From Elymus sibiricus (taxonomy: Eukaryota; Streptophyta; Magnoliopsida; Poales; Poaceae), in NCBI GenBank assembly GCA_039707655.1, contig CM077673.1, positions 1,684,001 through 1,748,000 on the forward strand: a DNA stretch of 64,000 nucleotides, written 5' to 3'. Below, piece after piece: positions 49,963 through 61,565 of this stretch. A program made the position numbers and the translations under genes. Position 1 is the stretch's first letter. Each line of letters starts with the position of its first letter. The notes under the pieces were generated by a model. The model was not told where the DNA came from, did not search any database, and worked only from the letters and a program-made list of their open reading frames with translations.

Positions 49963-51620
49963 CCAGTTTTCTATGCTACTACTCACTAATTTTGGGTCTG
50001 GGGGCGATCCAAACGTTCGGGGAACCCCGGGGTCCGCTTAAGGGCACCTCGCCAAAACTCGCAGATTTGGTCCATTCTGACCAGTTTTCTATGCTATTAT
50101 TCACTGTTTTTGGTTGTCGTGGTCGTCCCAACATTTGGGGATGTCCGGGGTCCGATTACGGGGACCTCGCCAAAACTCGCAGATTTGGTCCATTCTTAGC
50201 AGTTTTCTATGCTATTATTTACTGTTTTTTGGTTGTCGTGGCCGTCCGAACGCTCGGGGAAGCCCGGGGTCCGGTTACGGGGACCTCGCAAAAACTCGCA
50301 GATTTGGTCCATTCTTACCAGTTTTCTATGCTATTACTCACTCATTTTGGGTCCCGGTGTGATCCAAATGTTCGGGGAACTCCGGGGTCCGTTTATGGGG
50401 AGCTCGCCAAAACTCGCAGATATTGTCCATTCTGACCATATTTCTATGCTATCATTCACTGTTTTTCGGTAGTCGTGGTCGTCCGAACGTTCGGGGAAGC
50501 CCGGGGTGCGGTTACGGGGACCTCGCCAAAACTAGGAGATTTTGTGTGTCCCGGCTAGTTTTCTATGCTACTACTCACTAATTTTGGGTCCCGGGGCGAT
50601 CCAAACGTCCGGGGAACCCCGGGGTCCGCATACGGGGACCGGGCCAAAACTCGCAGATTTGGTCCATTCTTACCAGTTTTCTATGGTATTATTCACTGGT
50701 TTTGGGTACTTGTGGTTGTCCGAACGTTCGGGGAAGCTCGGGATGCGGTTACGGGGACCTCGCTAAAACTAACAGATTTTGTCTGTTCCAGCCAGTTTTC
50801 TATGCTATTACTCACTGATTTTGGGTCCCGGGGTGATCCAAACGTTCGGGGAACCCCGGGGTCCGCTTACGGGGACTTCGCCAAAACTCGTAGATTTGGT
50901 CCGTTCTTACCAGTTTTCTGTGCTATTAGTCACTGTTTTTTGGTTGTCGTGGTCGTCCAAACGTTCGGGGAAGCCCGTGGACCGGTTACGGGGACCTCGC
51001 CAAAACTCGCAGGTTTGGTCCATTCTTACCAGTTTTCTGTGCTATTATTCACTGTTTTTGGTTGTCGTGGTCGTCCGAACGTTCGGGGAACCCCGTGGAC
51101 CGGTTACGGGGACCTCACCAAAACTCGCAGATTTGGTCCGTTCTTACATGTTTTCTATGCTATTACTCACTGATTTTGGGTCCCGGGGCGATCCAAATGT
51201 TCGGGGAACCCCGGGGTCCGCTTACGTGGACCTCGCCAAAACTCGTAGATTTTGTCCATTCTGACCAGATTTCTATGCTATTATTCACTGTTTTTTTGTT
51301 GTCGTCGTCGTCCGAACATTCGGGGAAGCCCGTGGACCGGTTACGGGAACCTCGCCAAAACAAGCAGATTTGGTCCATTCTTACCTGTTTTGTATGCTAT
51401 TACTCAATGATTTTGGTTCCCGGGGCGATCCAAATGTTCGGGGAACCCCGGAGTCCGCTTACCGGGACCTCGCCAAAACTCGCAGATTTTATCCATTCTG
51501 ACCAGATTTCTATGCTATTATTCACTGTTTTTTTGTTGTCGTGGTCGTCCGAACATTCGGGGAAGCCCGTGGACCGGTTACAGGGACCTCACCAAAACTA
51601 GTAGATTTTGCCTGTTCCGG
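49963..51620 (+). repeat. 14-mer HOR derivative (1,658 bp)
   Basis: A complete 12-mer whose B7 ends in AACAAGCAGATTTGG (near 51,365) is followed by only the last two slots of an 11-mer, A5 and B7. Nine monomers of the expected 23 are missing. The B7-to-A5 joint has the same sequence as the chimeric monomer at 49,609, so the two events are related. Slot A2 has CCCGGTGTGATCC and CCGTTTATGGGG. Confidence 0.85.
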
Positions 51621-53041
51621 CCAGTTTTCTATGCTACTACTCACTAATTTTGGGTCTGGGGGCGATCCAAACGTTCGGGGAACCCCGGGGTCCGCTTAAG
51701 GGCACCTCGCCAAAACTCGCAGATTTGGTCCATTCTGACCAGTTTTCTATGCTATTATTCACTGTTTTTGGTTGTCGTGGTCGTCCCAACATTTGGGGAT
51801 GTCCGGGGTCCGATTACGGGGACCTCGCCAAAACTCGCAGATTTGGTCCATTCTTAGCAGTTTTCTATGCTATTATTTACTGTTTTTTGGTTGTCGTGGC
51901 CGTCCGAACGCTCGGGGAAGCCCGGGGTCCGGTTACGGGGACCTCGCAAAAACTCGCAGATTTGGTCCATTCTTACCAGTTTTCTATGCTATTACTCACT
52001 CATTTTGGGTCCCGGTGTGATCCAAATGTTCGGGGAACTCCGGGGTCCGTTTATGGGGAGCTCGCCAAAACTCGCAGATATTGTCCATTCTGACCATATT
52101 TCTATGCTATCATTCACTGTTTTTCGGTAGTCGTGGTCGTCCGAACGTTCGGGGAAGCCCGGGGTGCGGTTACGGGGACCTCGCCAAAACTAGGAGATTT
52201 TGTGTGTCCCGGCTAGTTTTCTATGCTACTACTCACTAATTTTGGGTCCCGGGGCGATCCAAACGTCCGGGGAACCCCGGGGTCCGCATACGGGGACCGG
52301 GCCAAAACTCGCAGATTTGGTCCATTCTTACCAGTTTTCTATGGTATTATTCACTGGTTTTGGGTACTTGTGGTTGTCCGAACGTTCGGGGAAGCTCGGG
52401 ATGCGGTTACGGGGACCTCGCTAAAACTAACAGATTTTGTCTGTTCCAGCCAGTTTTCTATGCTATTACTCACTGATTTTGGGTCCCGGGGTGATCCAAA
52501 CGTTCGGGGAACCCCGGGGTCCGCTTACGGGGACTTCGCCAAAACTCGTAGATTTGGTCCGTTCTTACCAGTTTTCTGTGCTATTAGTCACTGTTTTTTG
52601 GTTGTCGTGGTCGTCCAAACGTTCGGGGAAGCCCGTGGACCGGTTACGGGGACCTCGCCAAAACTCGCAGGTTTGGTCCATTCTTACCAGTTTTCTGTGC
52701 TATTATTCACTGTTTTTGGTTGTCGTGGTCGTCCGAACGTTCGGGGAACCCCGTGGACCGGTTACGGGGACCTCACCAAAACTCGCAGATTTGGTCCGTT
52801 CTTACATGTTTTCTATGCTATTACTCACTGATTTTGGGTCCCGGGGCGATCCAAATGTTCGGGGAACCCCGGGGTCCGCTTACGTGGACCTCGCCAAAAC
52901 TCGTAGATTTTGTCCATTCTGACCAGATTTCTATGCTATTATTCACTGTTTTTTTGTTGTCGTCGTCGTCCGAACATTCGGGGAAGCCCGTGGACCGGTT
53001 ACGGGAACCTCGCCAAAACAAGCAGATTTTGCCTGTTCCGG
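51621..53041 (+). repeat. 12-mer HOR unit (1,421 bp), copy of the 49,963 unit
   Basis: This shares CCCGGTGTGATCC, CCGTTTATGGGG, GGTTTTGGGTACTTG and the A5 variant CGCTTACGTGGACC with the first twelve slots of the preceding unit. The pair is a fresh tandem duplication with a 1,658-bp offset. Confidence 0.88.
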
Positions 53042-54225
53042 CCAGTTTTCTATGCTACTACTCACTAATTTTGGGTCTCGGGGCGATCCAAACGTTCGGT
53101 AAACCCCGGGGTCCGCTTACGAGCACCTCGCCAAAACTCGCAGATTTGATCCATTCTGACCAGTTTTCTATGCTATTATTCACTGTTTTTGGTTGTCGTG
53201 GTCGTCCCAACATTTGGGGATGCCCGGGGTCCGGTTACGTGGACCTCGCCAAAACTCGCAGATTTGGTCCATTCTTACCAGTTTTCTAAGCTATTATTCA
53301 CTGTTTTTTGGTTGTCGTGGTCGTCCGAACGTTCGGGGAAGCCCGGGGTGCGGTTACGGGGACCTCGCCAAAACTAGGAGATTTTGTGTGTCCCGGCTAG
53401 TTTTCTATGCTACTACTCACTAATTTTGGGTCCCGGGGCGATCCAAACGTCCGGGGAACCCCGGGGTCCGCATACGGGGACCGGGCCAAAACTCGCAGAT
53501 TTGGTCCATTCTTACCAGTTTTCTATGGTATTATTCACTGGTTTTTGGTACTTGTGGTTGTCCGAACGTTCGGGGAAGCTCGGGATGCGGTTACGGGGAC
53601 CTCGCTAAAACTAACAGATTTTGTCTGTTCCAGCCAGTTTTCTATGCTATTACTCACTGATTTTGGGTCCCGGGGTGATCCAAACGTTCGGGGAACCCCG
53701 GGGTCCGCTTACGGGGACTTCGCCAAAACTCGTAGATTTGGTCCGTTCTTACCAGTTTTCTGTGCTATTAGTCACTGTTTTTTGGTTGTCGTGGTCGTCC
53801 AAACGTTCGGGGAAGCCCGTGGACCGGTTACGGGGACCTCGCCAAAACTCGCAGGTTTGGTCCATTCTTACCAGTTTTCTGTGCTATTATTCACTGTTTT
53901 TGGTTGTCGTGGTCGTCCGAACGTTCGGGGAACCCCGTGGACCGGTTACGGGGACCTCACCAAAACTCGCAGATTTGGTCCGTTCTTACATGTTTTCTAT
54001 GCTATTACTCACTGATTTTGGGTCCCGGGGCGATCCAAATGTTCGGGGAACCCCGGAGTCCGCTTACCGGGACCTCGCCAAAACTCGTAGATTTTGTCCA
54101 TTCTGACCAGATTTCTATGCTATTATTCACTGTTTTTTTGTTGTCGTCGTCGTCCGAACAATCGGGGAAGCCCGTGGACCGGTTACGGGAACCTCGCCAA
54201 AACAAGCAGATTTTGCCTGTTCCGG
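53042..54225 (+). repeat. 10-mer HOR deletion derivative (1,184 bp)
   Basis: Slots A1 and B1 are of 11-mer type. The third monomer, from 53,278, begins as B2 (CTAAGCTATTATTC) and ends as B3 (GGGTGCGGTTACGG...CTAGGAG). It runs straight into A3 at 53,397, so two monomers have been lost inside homologous class B sequence. A private GAACAATCGGGG lies near 54,160. Confidence 0.86.
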
Positions 54226-55526
54226 CCAGTTTTCTATGCTACTACTCACTAATTTTGGGTCTCGGGGCGATCCAAACGTTCGGTAAACCCCGGGGTCCGC
54301 TTACGAGCACCTCGCCAAAACTCGCAGATTTGATCCATTCTGACCAGTTTTCTATGCTATTATTCACTGTTTTTGGTTGTCGTGGTCGTCCCAACATTTG
54401 GGGATGCCCGGGGTCCGGTTACGTGGACCTCGCCAAAACTCGCAGATTTGGTCCATTCTTACCAGTTTTCTAAGCTATTATTCACTGTTTTTTGGTTGTC
54501 GTGGTCGTCCGAACGTTCGGGGAAGCCCGGGGTCCGGTTACGGGGACCTCGCAAAAACTCGAAGATTTGGTCCATTCTTACCAGTTTTCTATGCTATTAC
54601 TCACTCGTTTTGGGTCCCGGGGCGATCCAAATGTTCGGGGAACACCGGGGTCCGCTTATGGGGAGCTCGCCAAAACTCGCAGATTTTGTCCATTCTGACC
54701 AGATTTCTATGCTATCATTCACTGTTTTTCGGTAGTCATGGTCGTTCGAACATTCGGGGAAGCCCGGGGTGCGGTTACGGGGACCTCGCCAAAACTAGCA
54801 GATTTTGTGTGTCCCGGCTAGTTTCCTATGCTATTACTCACTAATTTTGGGTCCCGGGGCGATCCAAACGTTCGGGGAACCCCGGGGTCCGCATACGGGG
54901 ACCTGGCCAAAACTCGCAGATTTGGTCCATTCTTACCAGTTTTCTATGCTATTATTCACTAGTTTTTGGTAGTTGTGGTCGTCCGAACATTCGGGGAAGC
55001 TTGGGATGCAGTTACGGGGACCTCGCCAAAACTAACAAATTTTGTCTGTTCCAGCCAGTTTTCTATGCTATTACTCACTCATTTTGGGTCCCGGGGTGAT
55101 CCAAACGTTCGGGGAACCCCGGGGTCCGCTTACGGGGACTTCGCCAAAACTCGCAGATTTGGTCCATTCTTACCAGTTTTCTGTGCTATTATTCACTGTT
55201 TTTGGTTGTCGTGGTCGTCCGAACGTTCGGGGAAGCCCGTGGACCGGTTATGGGGACCTCGCCAAAACTCGCAGATTTGGTCCATTCTTACCTGTTTTGT
55301 ATGCTATTACTCAATGATTTTGGTTCCCGGGGCGATCCAAATGTTCGGGGAACCCCGGAGTCCGCTTACTGGGACCTCGCCAAAACTCGCAGATTTTATC
55401 CATTCTGACCAGATTTCTATGCTATTATTCACTGTTTTTTTGTTGTCGTGGTCGTCCGAACATTCGGGGAAGCCCGTGGACCGGTTACAGGGACCTCGCC
55501 AAAACTAGTAGATTTTGCCTGTTCGG
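54226..55526 (+). repeat. 11-mer HOR unit (1,301 bp)
   Basis: Eleven slots with two single-base deletions relative to 1,303 bp: the shortened T-run CACTGTTTTTGGTTG in B5 near 55,195 and TGTTCGGCC in the last linker near 55,521. Both deletions recur in the 17-mer compounds downstream, so this unit is close to their source. Confidence 0.86.
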
Positions 55527-57538
55527 CCAGTTTTCTATGCTACTACTCACTAATTTTGGGTCTGGGGGCGATCCAAACGTTCGGGGAACCCCGGGGTCCG
55601 CTTACGGGCACCTCGCCAAAACTCGCAGATTTGGTCCATTCTGACCAGTTTTCTATGCTATTATTCACTGTTTTTGGTTGTCGTGGTCGTCCCAACATTT
55701 GGGGATGTCCGGGGTCCGGTTACGGGGACCTCGCCAAAACTCGCAGATTTGGTCCATTCTTAGCAGTTTTCTATGCTATTATTTACTGTTTTTTGGTTGT
55801 CGTGGCCGTCCGAACGCTCGGGGAAGCCCGGGGTCCGGTTACGGGGACCTCGCAAAAACTCGCAGATTTTGTCCATTCTGACCAGATTTCTATGCTATCA
55901 TTCACTGTTTTTCGGTAGTCGTGGTCGTCCGAACGTTCGGGGAAGCCCGGGGTGCGGTTACGGGGACCTCGCCAAAACTAGGAGATTTTGTGTGTCCCGG
56001 CTAGTTTTCTATGCTACTACTCACTAATTTTGGGTCCCGGGGCGAACCAAACGTCCGGGGAACCCTGGGGTCCGCATACGGGGACCGGGCCAAAACTCGC
56101 AGATTTGGTCCATTCTTACCAGTTTTCTATGGTATTATTCACTGGTTTTTGGTACTTGTGGTTGTCCGAACGTTCGGGGAAGCTCGGGATGCGGTTACGG
56201 GGACCTCGCTAAAACTAACAGATTTTGTCTGTTCCAGCCAGTTTTCTATGCTATTACTCACTGATTTTGGGTCCCGGGGTGATCCAAACGTTCGGGGAAC
56301 CCCGGGGTCCGCTTACGGGGACTTCGCCAAAACTCGTAGATTTGGTCCGTTCTTACCAGTTTTCTGTGCTATTAGTCACTGTTTTTTGGTTGTCGTGGTC
56401 GTCCAAACGTTCGGGGAAGCCCGTGGACCGGTTACGGGGACCTCGCCAAAACTCGCAGGTTTGGTCCATTCTTACCAGTTTTCTGTGCTATTATTCACTG
56501 TTTTTGGTTGTCGTGGTCGTCCGAACGTTCGGGGAACCCCGTGGACCGGTTACGGGGACCTCACCAAAACTCGCAGATTTGGTCCATTATTACATGTTTT
56601 CTATGCTATTACTCACTGATTTTGGGTCCCGGGGCGATCCAAATGTTCGGGGAACCCCGGAGTCCGCTTACCGGGACCTCGCCAAAACTCGCAGATTTTG
56701 TCCATTCTGACCAGATTTCTATGCTATTATTCACTGTTTTTTTGTTGTCGTGGTCGTCCGAACATTCGGGGAAGCCCGTGGACCGGTTACAGGGACCTCG
56801 CCAAAACAAGCAGATTTTGCCTGTTCCGGCCAGTTTTCTATGCTACTACTCACTAATTTTGGGTCTGGGGGCGATCCAAACGTTCGGGGAACCCCGGGGT
56901 CCGCTTACGGGCACCTCGCCAAAACTCGCAGATTTGGTCCATTCTTACCAGTTTTCTATGCTATTATTCACTAGTTTTTGGTAGTTGTGGTCGTCCGAAC
57001 ATTCGGGGAAGCTTGGGATGCAGTTACGGGGACCTCGCCAAAACTAACAAATTTGGTCTGTTCCAGCCAGTTTTCTATGCTATTACTCACTCATTTTGGG
57101 TCCCGGGGTGATCCAAACGTTCGGGGAACCCCGGGGTCCGCTTACGGGGACTTCGCCAAAACTCGCAGATTTGGTCCATTCTTACCAGTTTTCTGTGCTA
57201 TTATTCACTGTTTTTGGTTGTCGTGGTCGTCCGAACGTTCGGGGAAGCCCGTGGACCGGTTATGGGGACCTCGCCAAAACTCGCAGATTTGGTCCATTCT
57301 TACCTGTTTTGTATGCTATTACTCAATGATTTTGGTTCCCGGGGCGATCCAAATGTTCGGGGAACCCCGGAGTCCGCTTACTGGGACCTCGCCAAAACTC
57401 GCAGATTTTATCCATTCTGACCAGATTTCTATGCTATTATTCACTGTTTTTTTGTTGTCTTGGTCGTCCGAACATTCGGGGAAGCCCGTGGACCGGTTAC
57501 AGGGACCTCGCCAAAACTAGTAGATTTTGCCTGTTCGG
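55527..57538 (+). repeat. 17-monomer compound unit (2,012 bp), copy 1
   Basis: Eleven monomers at 55,527-56,829 are a 12-mer lacking slot A2; B2 runs into B3 through CGCAAAAACTCGCAGATTTTG near 55,852. Six monomers at 56,830-57,538 have slots A1 B4 A4 B5 A5 B7 of the 11-mer family. The order restarts at 57,539 and 59,551, giving a 17-monomer period of 2,012 bp. Copy 1 has TCCGCATACGGGG near 56,070, where copies 2 and 3 have TCCGCAAACGGGG. Confidence 0.88.
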
Positions 57539-59550
57539 CCAGTTTTCTATGCTACTACTCACTAATTTTGGGTCTGGGGGCGATCCAAACGTTCGGGGAA
57601 CCCCGGGGTCCGCTTACGGGCACCTCGCCAAAACTCGCAGATTTGGTCCATTCTGACCAGTTTTCTATGCTATTATTCACTGTTTTTGGTTGTCGTGGTC
57701 GTCCCAACATTTGGGGATGTCCGGGGTCCGGTTACGGGGACCTCGCCAAAACTCGCAGATTTGGTCCATTCTTAGCAGTTTTCTATGCTATTATTTACTG
57801 TTTTTTGGTTGTCGTGGCCGTCCGAACGCTCGGGGAAGCCCGAGGTCCGGTTACGGGGACCTCGCAAAAACTCGCAGATTTTGTCCATTCTGACCAGATT
57901 TCTATGCTATCATTCACTGTTTTTCGGTAGTCGTGGTCGTCCGAACGTTCGGGGAAGCCCGGGGTGCGGTTACGGGGACCTCGCCAAAACTAGGAGATTT
58001 TGTGTGTCCCGGCTAGTTTTCTATGCTACTACTCACTAATTTTGGGTCCCGGGGCGAACCAAACGTCCGGGGAACCCTGGGGTCCGCAAACGGGGACCGG
58101 GCCAAAACTCGCAGATTTGGTCCATTCTTACCAGTTTTCTATGGTATTATTCACTGGTTTTTGGTACTTGTGGTTGTCCGAACGTTCGGGGAAGCTCGGG
58201 ATGCGGTTACGGGGACCTCGCTAAAACTAACAGATTTTGTCTGTTCCAGCCAGTTTTCTATGCTATTACTCACTGATTTTGGGTCCCGGGGTGATCCAAA
58301 CGTTCGGGGAACCCCGGGGTCCGCTTACGGGGACTTCGCCAAAACTCGTAGATTTGGTCCATTCTTACCAGTTTTCTGTGCTATTAGTCACTGTTTTTTG
58401 GTTGTCGTGGTCGTCCAAACGTTCGGGGAAGCCCGTGGACCGGTTACGGGGACCTCGCCAAAACTCGCAGGTTTGGTCCATTTTTACCAGTTTTCTGTGC
58501 TATTATTCACTATTTTTGGTTGTCGTGGTCGTCCGAACGTTCGGGGAACCCCGTGGACCGGTTACGGGGACCTCACCAAAACTCGCAGATTTGGTCCATT
58601 ATTACATGTTTTCTATGCTATTACTCACTGATTTTGGGTCCCGGGGCGATCCAAATGTTCGGGGAACCCCGGAGTCCGCTTACCGGGACCTCGCCAAAAC
58701 TCGCAGATTTTGTCCATTCTGACCAGATTTCTATGCTATTATTCACTGTTTTTTTGTTGTCGTGGTCGTCCGAACATTCGGGGAAGCCCGTGGACCGGTT
58801 ACAGGGACCTCGCCAAAACAAGCAGATTTTGCCTGTTCCGGCCAGTTTTCTATGCTACTACTCACTAATTTTGGGTCTGGGGGCGATCCAAACGTTCGGG
58901 GAACCCCGGGGTCCGCTTACGGGCACCTCGCCAAAACTCGCAGATTTGGTCCATTCTTACCAGTTTTCTATGCTATTATTCACTAGTTTTTGGTAGTTGT
59001 GGTCGTCCGAACATTCGGGGAAGCTTGGGATGCAGTTACGGGGACCTCGCCAAAACTAACAAATTTGGTCTGTTCCAGCCAGTTTTCTATGCTATTACTC
59101 ACTCATTTTGGGTCCCGGGGTGATCCAAACGTTCGGGGAACCCCGGGGTCCGCTTACGGGGACTTCGCCAAAACTCGCAGATTTGGTCCATTCTTACCAG
59201 TTTTCTGTGCTATTATTCACTGTTTTTGGTTGTCGTGGTCGTCCGAACGTTCGGGGAAGCCCGTGGACCGGTTATGGGGACCTCGCCAAAACTCGCAGAT
59301 TTGGTCCATTCTTACCTGTTTTGTATGCTATTACTCAATGATTTTGGTTCCCGGGGCGATCCAAATGTTCGGGGAACCCCGGAGTCCGCTTACTGGGACC
59401 TCGCCAAAACTCGCAGATTTTATCCATTCTGACCAGATTTCTATGCTATTATTCACTGTTTTTTTGTTGTCTTGGTCGTCCGAACATTCGGGGAAGCCCG
59501 TGGACCGGTTACAGGGACCTCGCCAAAACTAGTAGATTTTGCCTGTTCGG
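57539..59550 (+). repeat. 17-monomer compound unit (2,012 bp), copy 2
   Basis: This has the same seventeen slots as copy 1. It shares several variants with copy 3 that copy 1 lacks: GAAGCCCGAGGTCC near 57,837, TCCGCAAACGGGG near 58,083 and CCATTTTTACCAG near 58,478. TTGTTGTCTTGGTCG near 57,460 and 59,472 also unites them. Copies 2 and 3 are thus the youngest pair. Confidence 0.88.
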
Positions 59551-61565
59551 CCAGTTTTCTATGCTACTACTCACTAATTTTGGGTCTGGGGGCGATCCAA
59601 ACGTTCGGGGAACCCCGGGGTCCGCTTACGGGCACCTCGCCAAAACTCGCAGATTTGGTCCATTCTGACCAGTTTTCTATGCTATTATTCACTGTTTTTG
59701 GTTGTCGTGGTCGTCCCAACATTTGGGGATGTCCGGGGTCCGGTTACGGGGACCTCGCCAAAACTCGCAGATTTGGTCCATTCTTAGCAGTTTTCTATGC
59801 TATTATTTACTGTTTTTTGGTTGTCGTGGCCGTCCGAACGCTCGGGGAAGCCCGAGGTCCGGTTACGGGGACCTCGCAAAAACTCGCAGATTTTGTCCAT
59901 TCTGACCAGATTTCTATGCTATCATTCACTGTTTTTCGGTAGTCGTGGTCGTCCGAACGTTCGGGGAAGCCCGGGGTGCGGTTACGGGGACCTCGCCAAA
60001 ACTAGGAGATTTTGTGTGTCCCGGCTAGTTTTCTATGCTACTACTCACTAATTTTGGGTCCCGGGGCGAACCAAACGTCCGGGGAACCCTGGGGTCCGCA
60101 AACGGGGACCGGGCCAAAACTCGCAGATTTGGTCCATTCTTACCAGTTTTCTATGGTATTATTCACTGGTTTTTGGTACTTGTGGTTGTCCGAACGTTCG
60201 GGGAAGCTCGGGATGCGGTTACGGGGACCTCGCTAAAACTAACAGATTTTGTCTGTTCCAGCCAGTTTTCTATGCTATTACTCACTGATTTTGGGTCCCG
60301 GGGTGATCCAAACGTTCGGGGAACCCCGGGGTCCGCTTACGGGGACTTCGCCAAAACTCGTAGATTTGGTCCATTCTTACCAGTTTTCTGTGCTATTAGT
60401 CACTGTTTTTTGGTTGTCGTGGTCGTCCAAACGTTCGGGGAAGCCCGTGGACCGGTTACGGGGACCTCGCCAAAACTCGCAGGTTTGGTCCATTTTTACC
60501 AGTTTTCTGTGCTATTATTCACAGTTTTTTGGTTGTCGTGGTCGTCCAAACGTTCGGGGAAGCCCGTGGACCGGTTACGGGGACCTCGCCCAAACTCGCA
60601 GATTTGGTCCATTCTTACCTGTTTTGTATGCTATTACTCAATGATTTTGGTTCCCGGGGCGATCCAAATGTTCGGGGAACCCCGGAGTCCGCTTACTGGG
60701 ACCTCGCCAAAACTCGCAGATTTTGTCCATTCTGACCAGATTTCTATGCTATTATTCACTGTTTTTTTGTTGTCGTGGTCGTCCGAACATTCGGGGAAGC
60801 CCGTGGACCGGTTACAGGGACCTCGCCAAAACAAGCAGATTTTGCCTGTTCCGGCCAGTTTTCTATGCTACTACTCACTAATTTTGGGTCTGGGGGCGAT
60901 CCAAACGTTCGGGGAACCCCGGGGTCCGCTTACGGGCACCTCGCCAAAACTCGCAGATTTGGTCCATTCTTACCAGTTTTCTATGCTATTATTCACTAGT
61001 TTTTGGTAGTTGTGGTCGTCCGAACATTCGGGGAAGCTTGGGATGCAGTTACGGGGACCTCGCCAAAACTAACAAATTTTGTCTGTTCCAGCCAGTTTTC
61101 TATGCTATTACTCACTCATTTTGGGTCCCGGGGTGATCCAAACGTTCGGGGAACCCCGGGGTCCGCTTACGGGGACTTCGCCAAAACTCGCAGATTTGGT
61201 CCATTCTTACCAGTTTTCTGTGCTATTATTCACAGTTTTTTGGTTGTCGTGGTCGTCCAAACGTTCGGGGAAGCCCGTGGACCGGTTACGGGGACCTCGC
61301 CCAAACTCGCAGATTTGGTCCATTCTTACCTGTTTTGTATGCTATTACTCAATGATTTTGGTTCCCGGGGCGATCCAAATGTTCGGGGAACCCCGGAGTC
61401 CGCTTACTGGGACCTCGCCAAAACTCGCAGATTTTGTCCATTCTGACCAGATTTCTATGCTATTATTCACTGTTTTCTTGTTGTCGTGGTCGTCCGAACA
61501 TTCGGGGAAGCCCGTGGACCGGTTACAGGGACCTCGCCAAAACTAGTAGATTTTGCCTGTTCCGG
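59551..61565 (+). repeat. 17-monomer-type compound unit, copy 3, partly rearranged
   Basis: The left part follows copy 2 closely. From about 60,522 slot B5 passes, with CACAGTTTTTTGG, into the A5/B7 slots of the 11-mer family (TCAATGATTTTGGTTCCC near 60,639). The A1-B4-A4-B5-A5-B7 six-mer then follows from 60,855 (711 bp). The variant TCGCCCAAACTCGC occurs in both B5 monomers (near 60,587 and 61,298), so these two segments exchanged sequence with each other. Confidence 0.8.
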
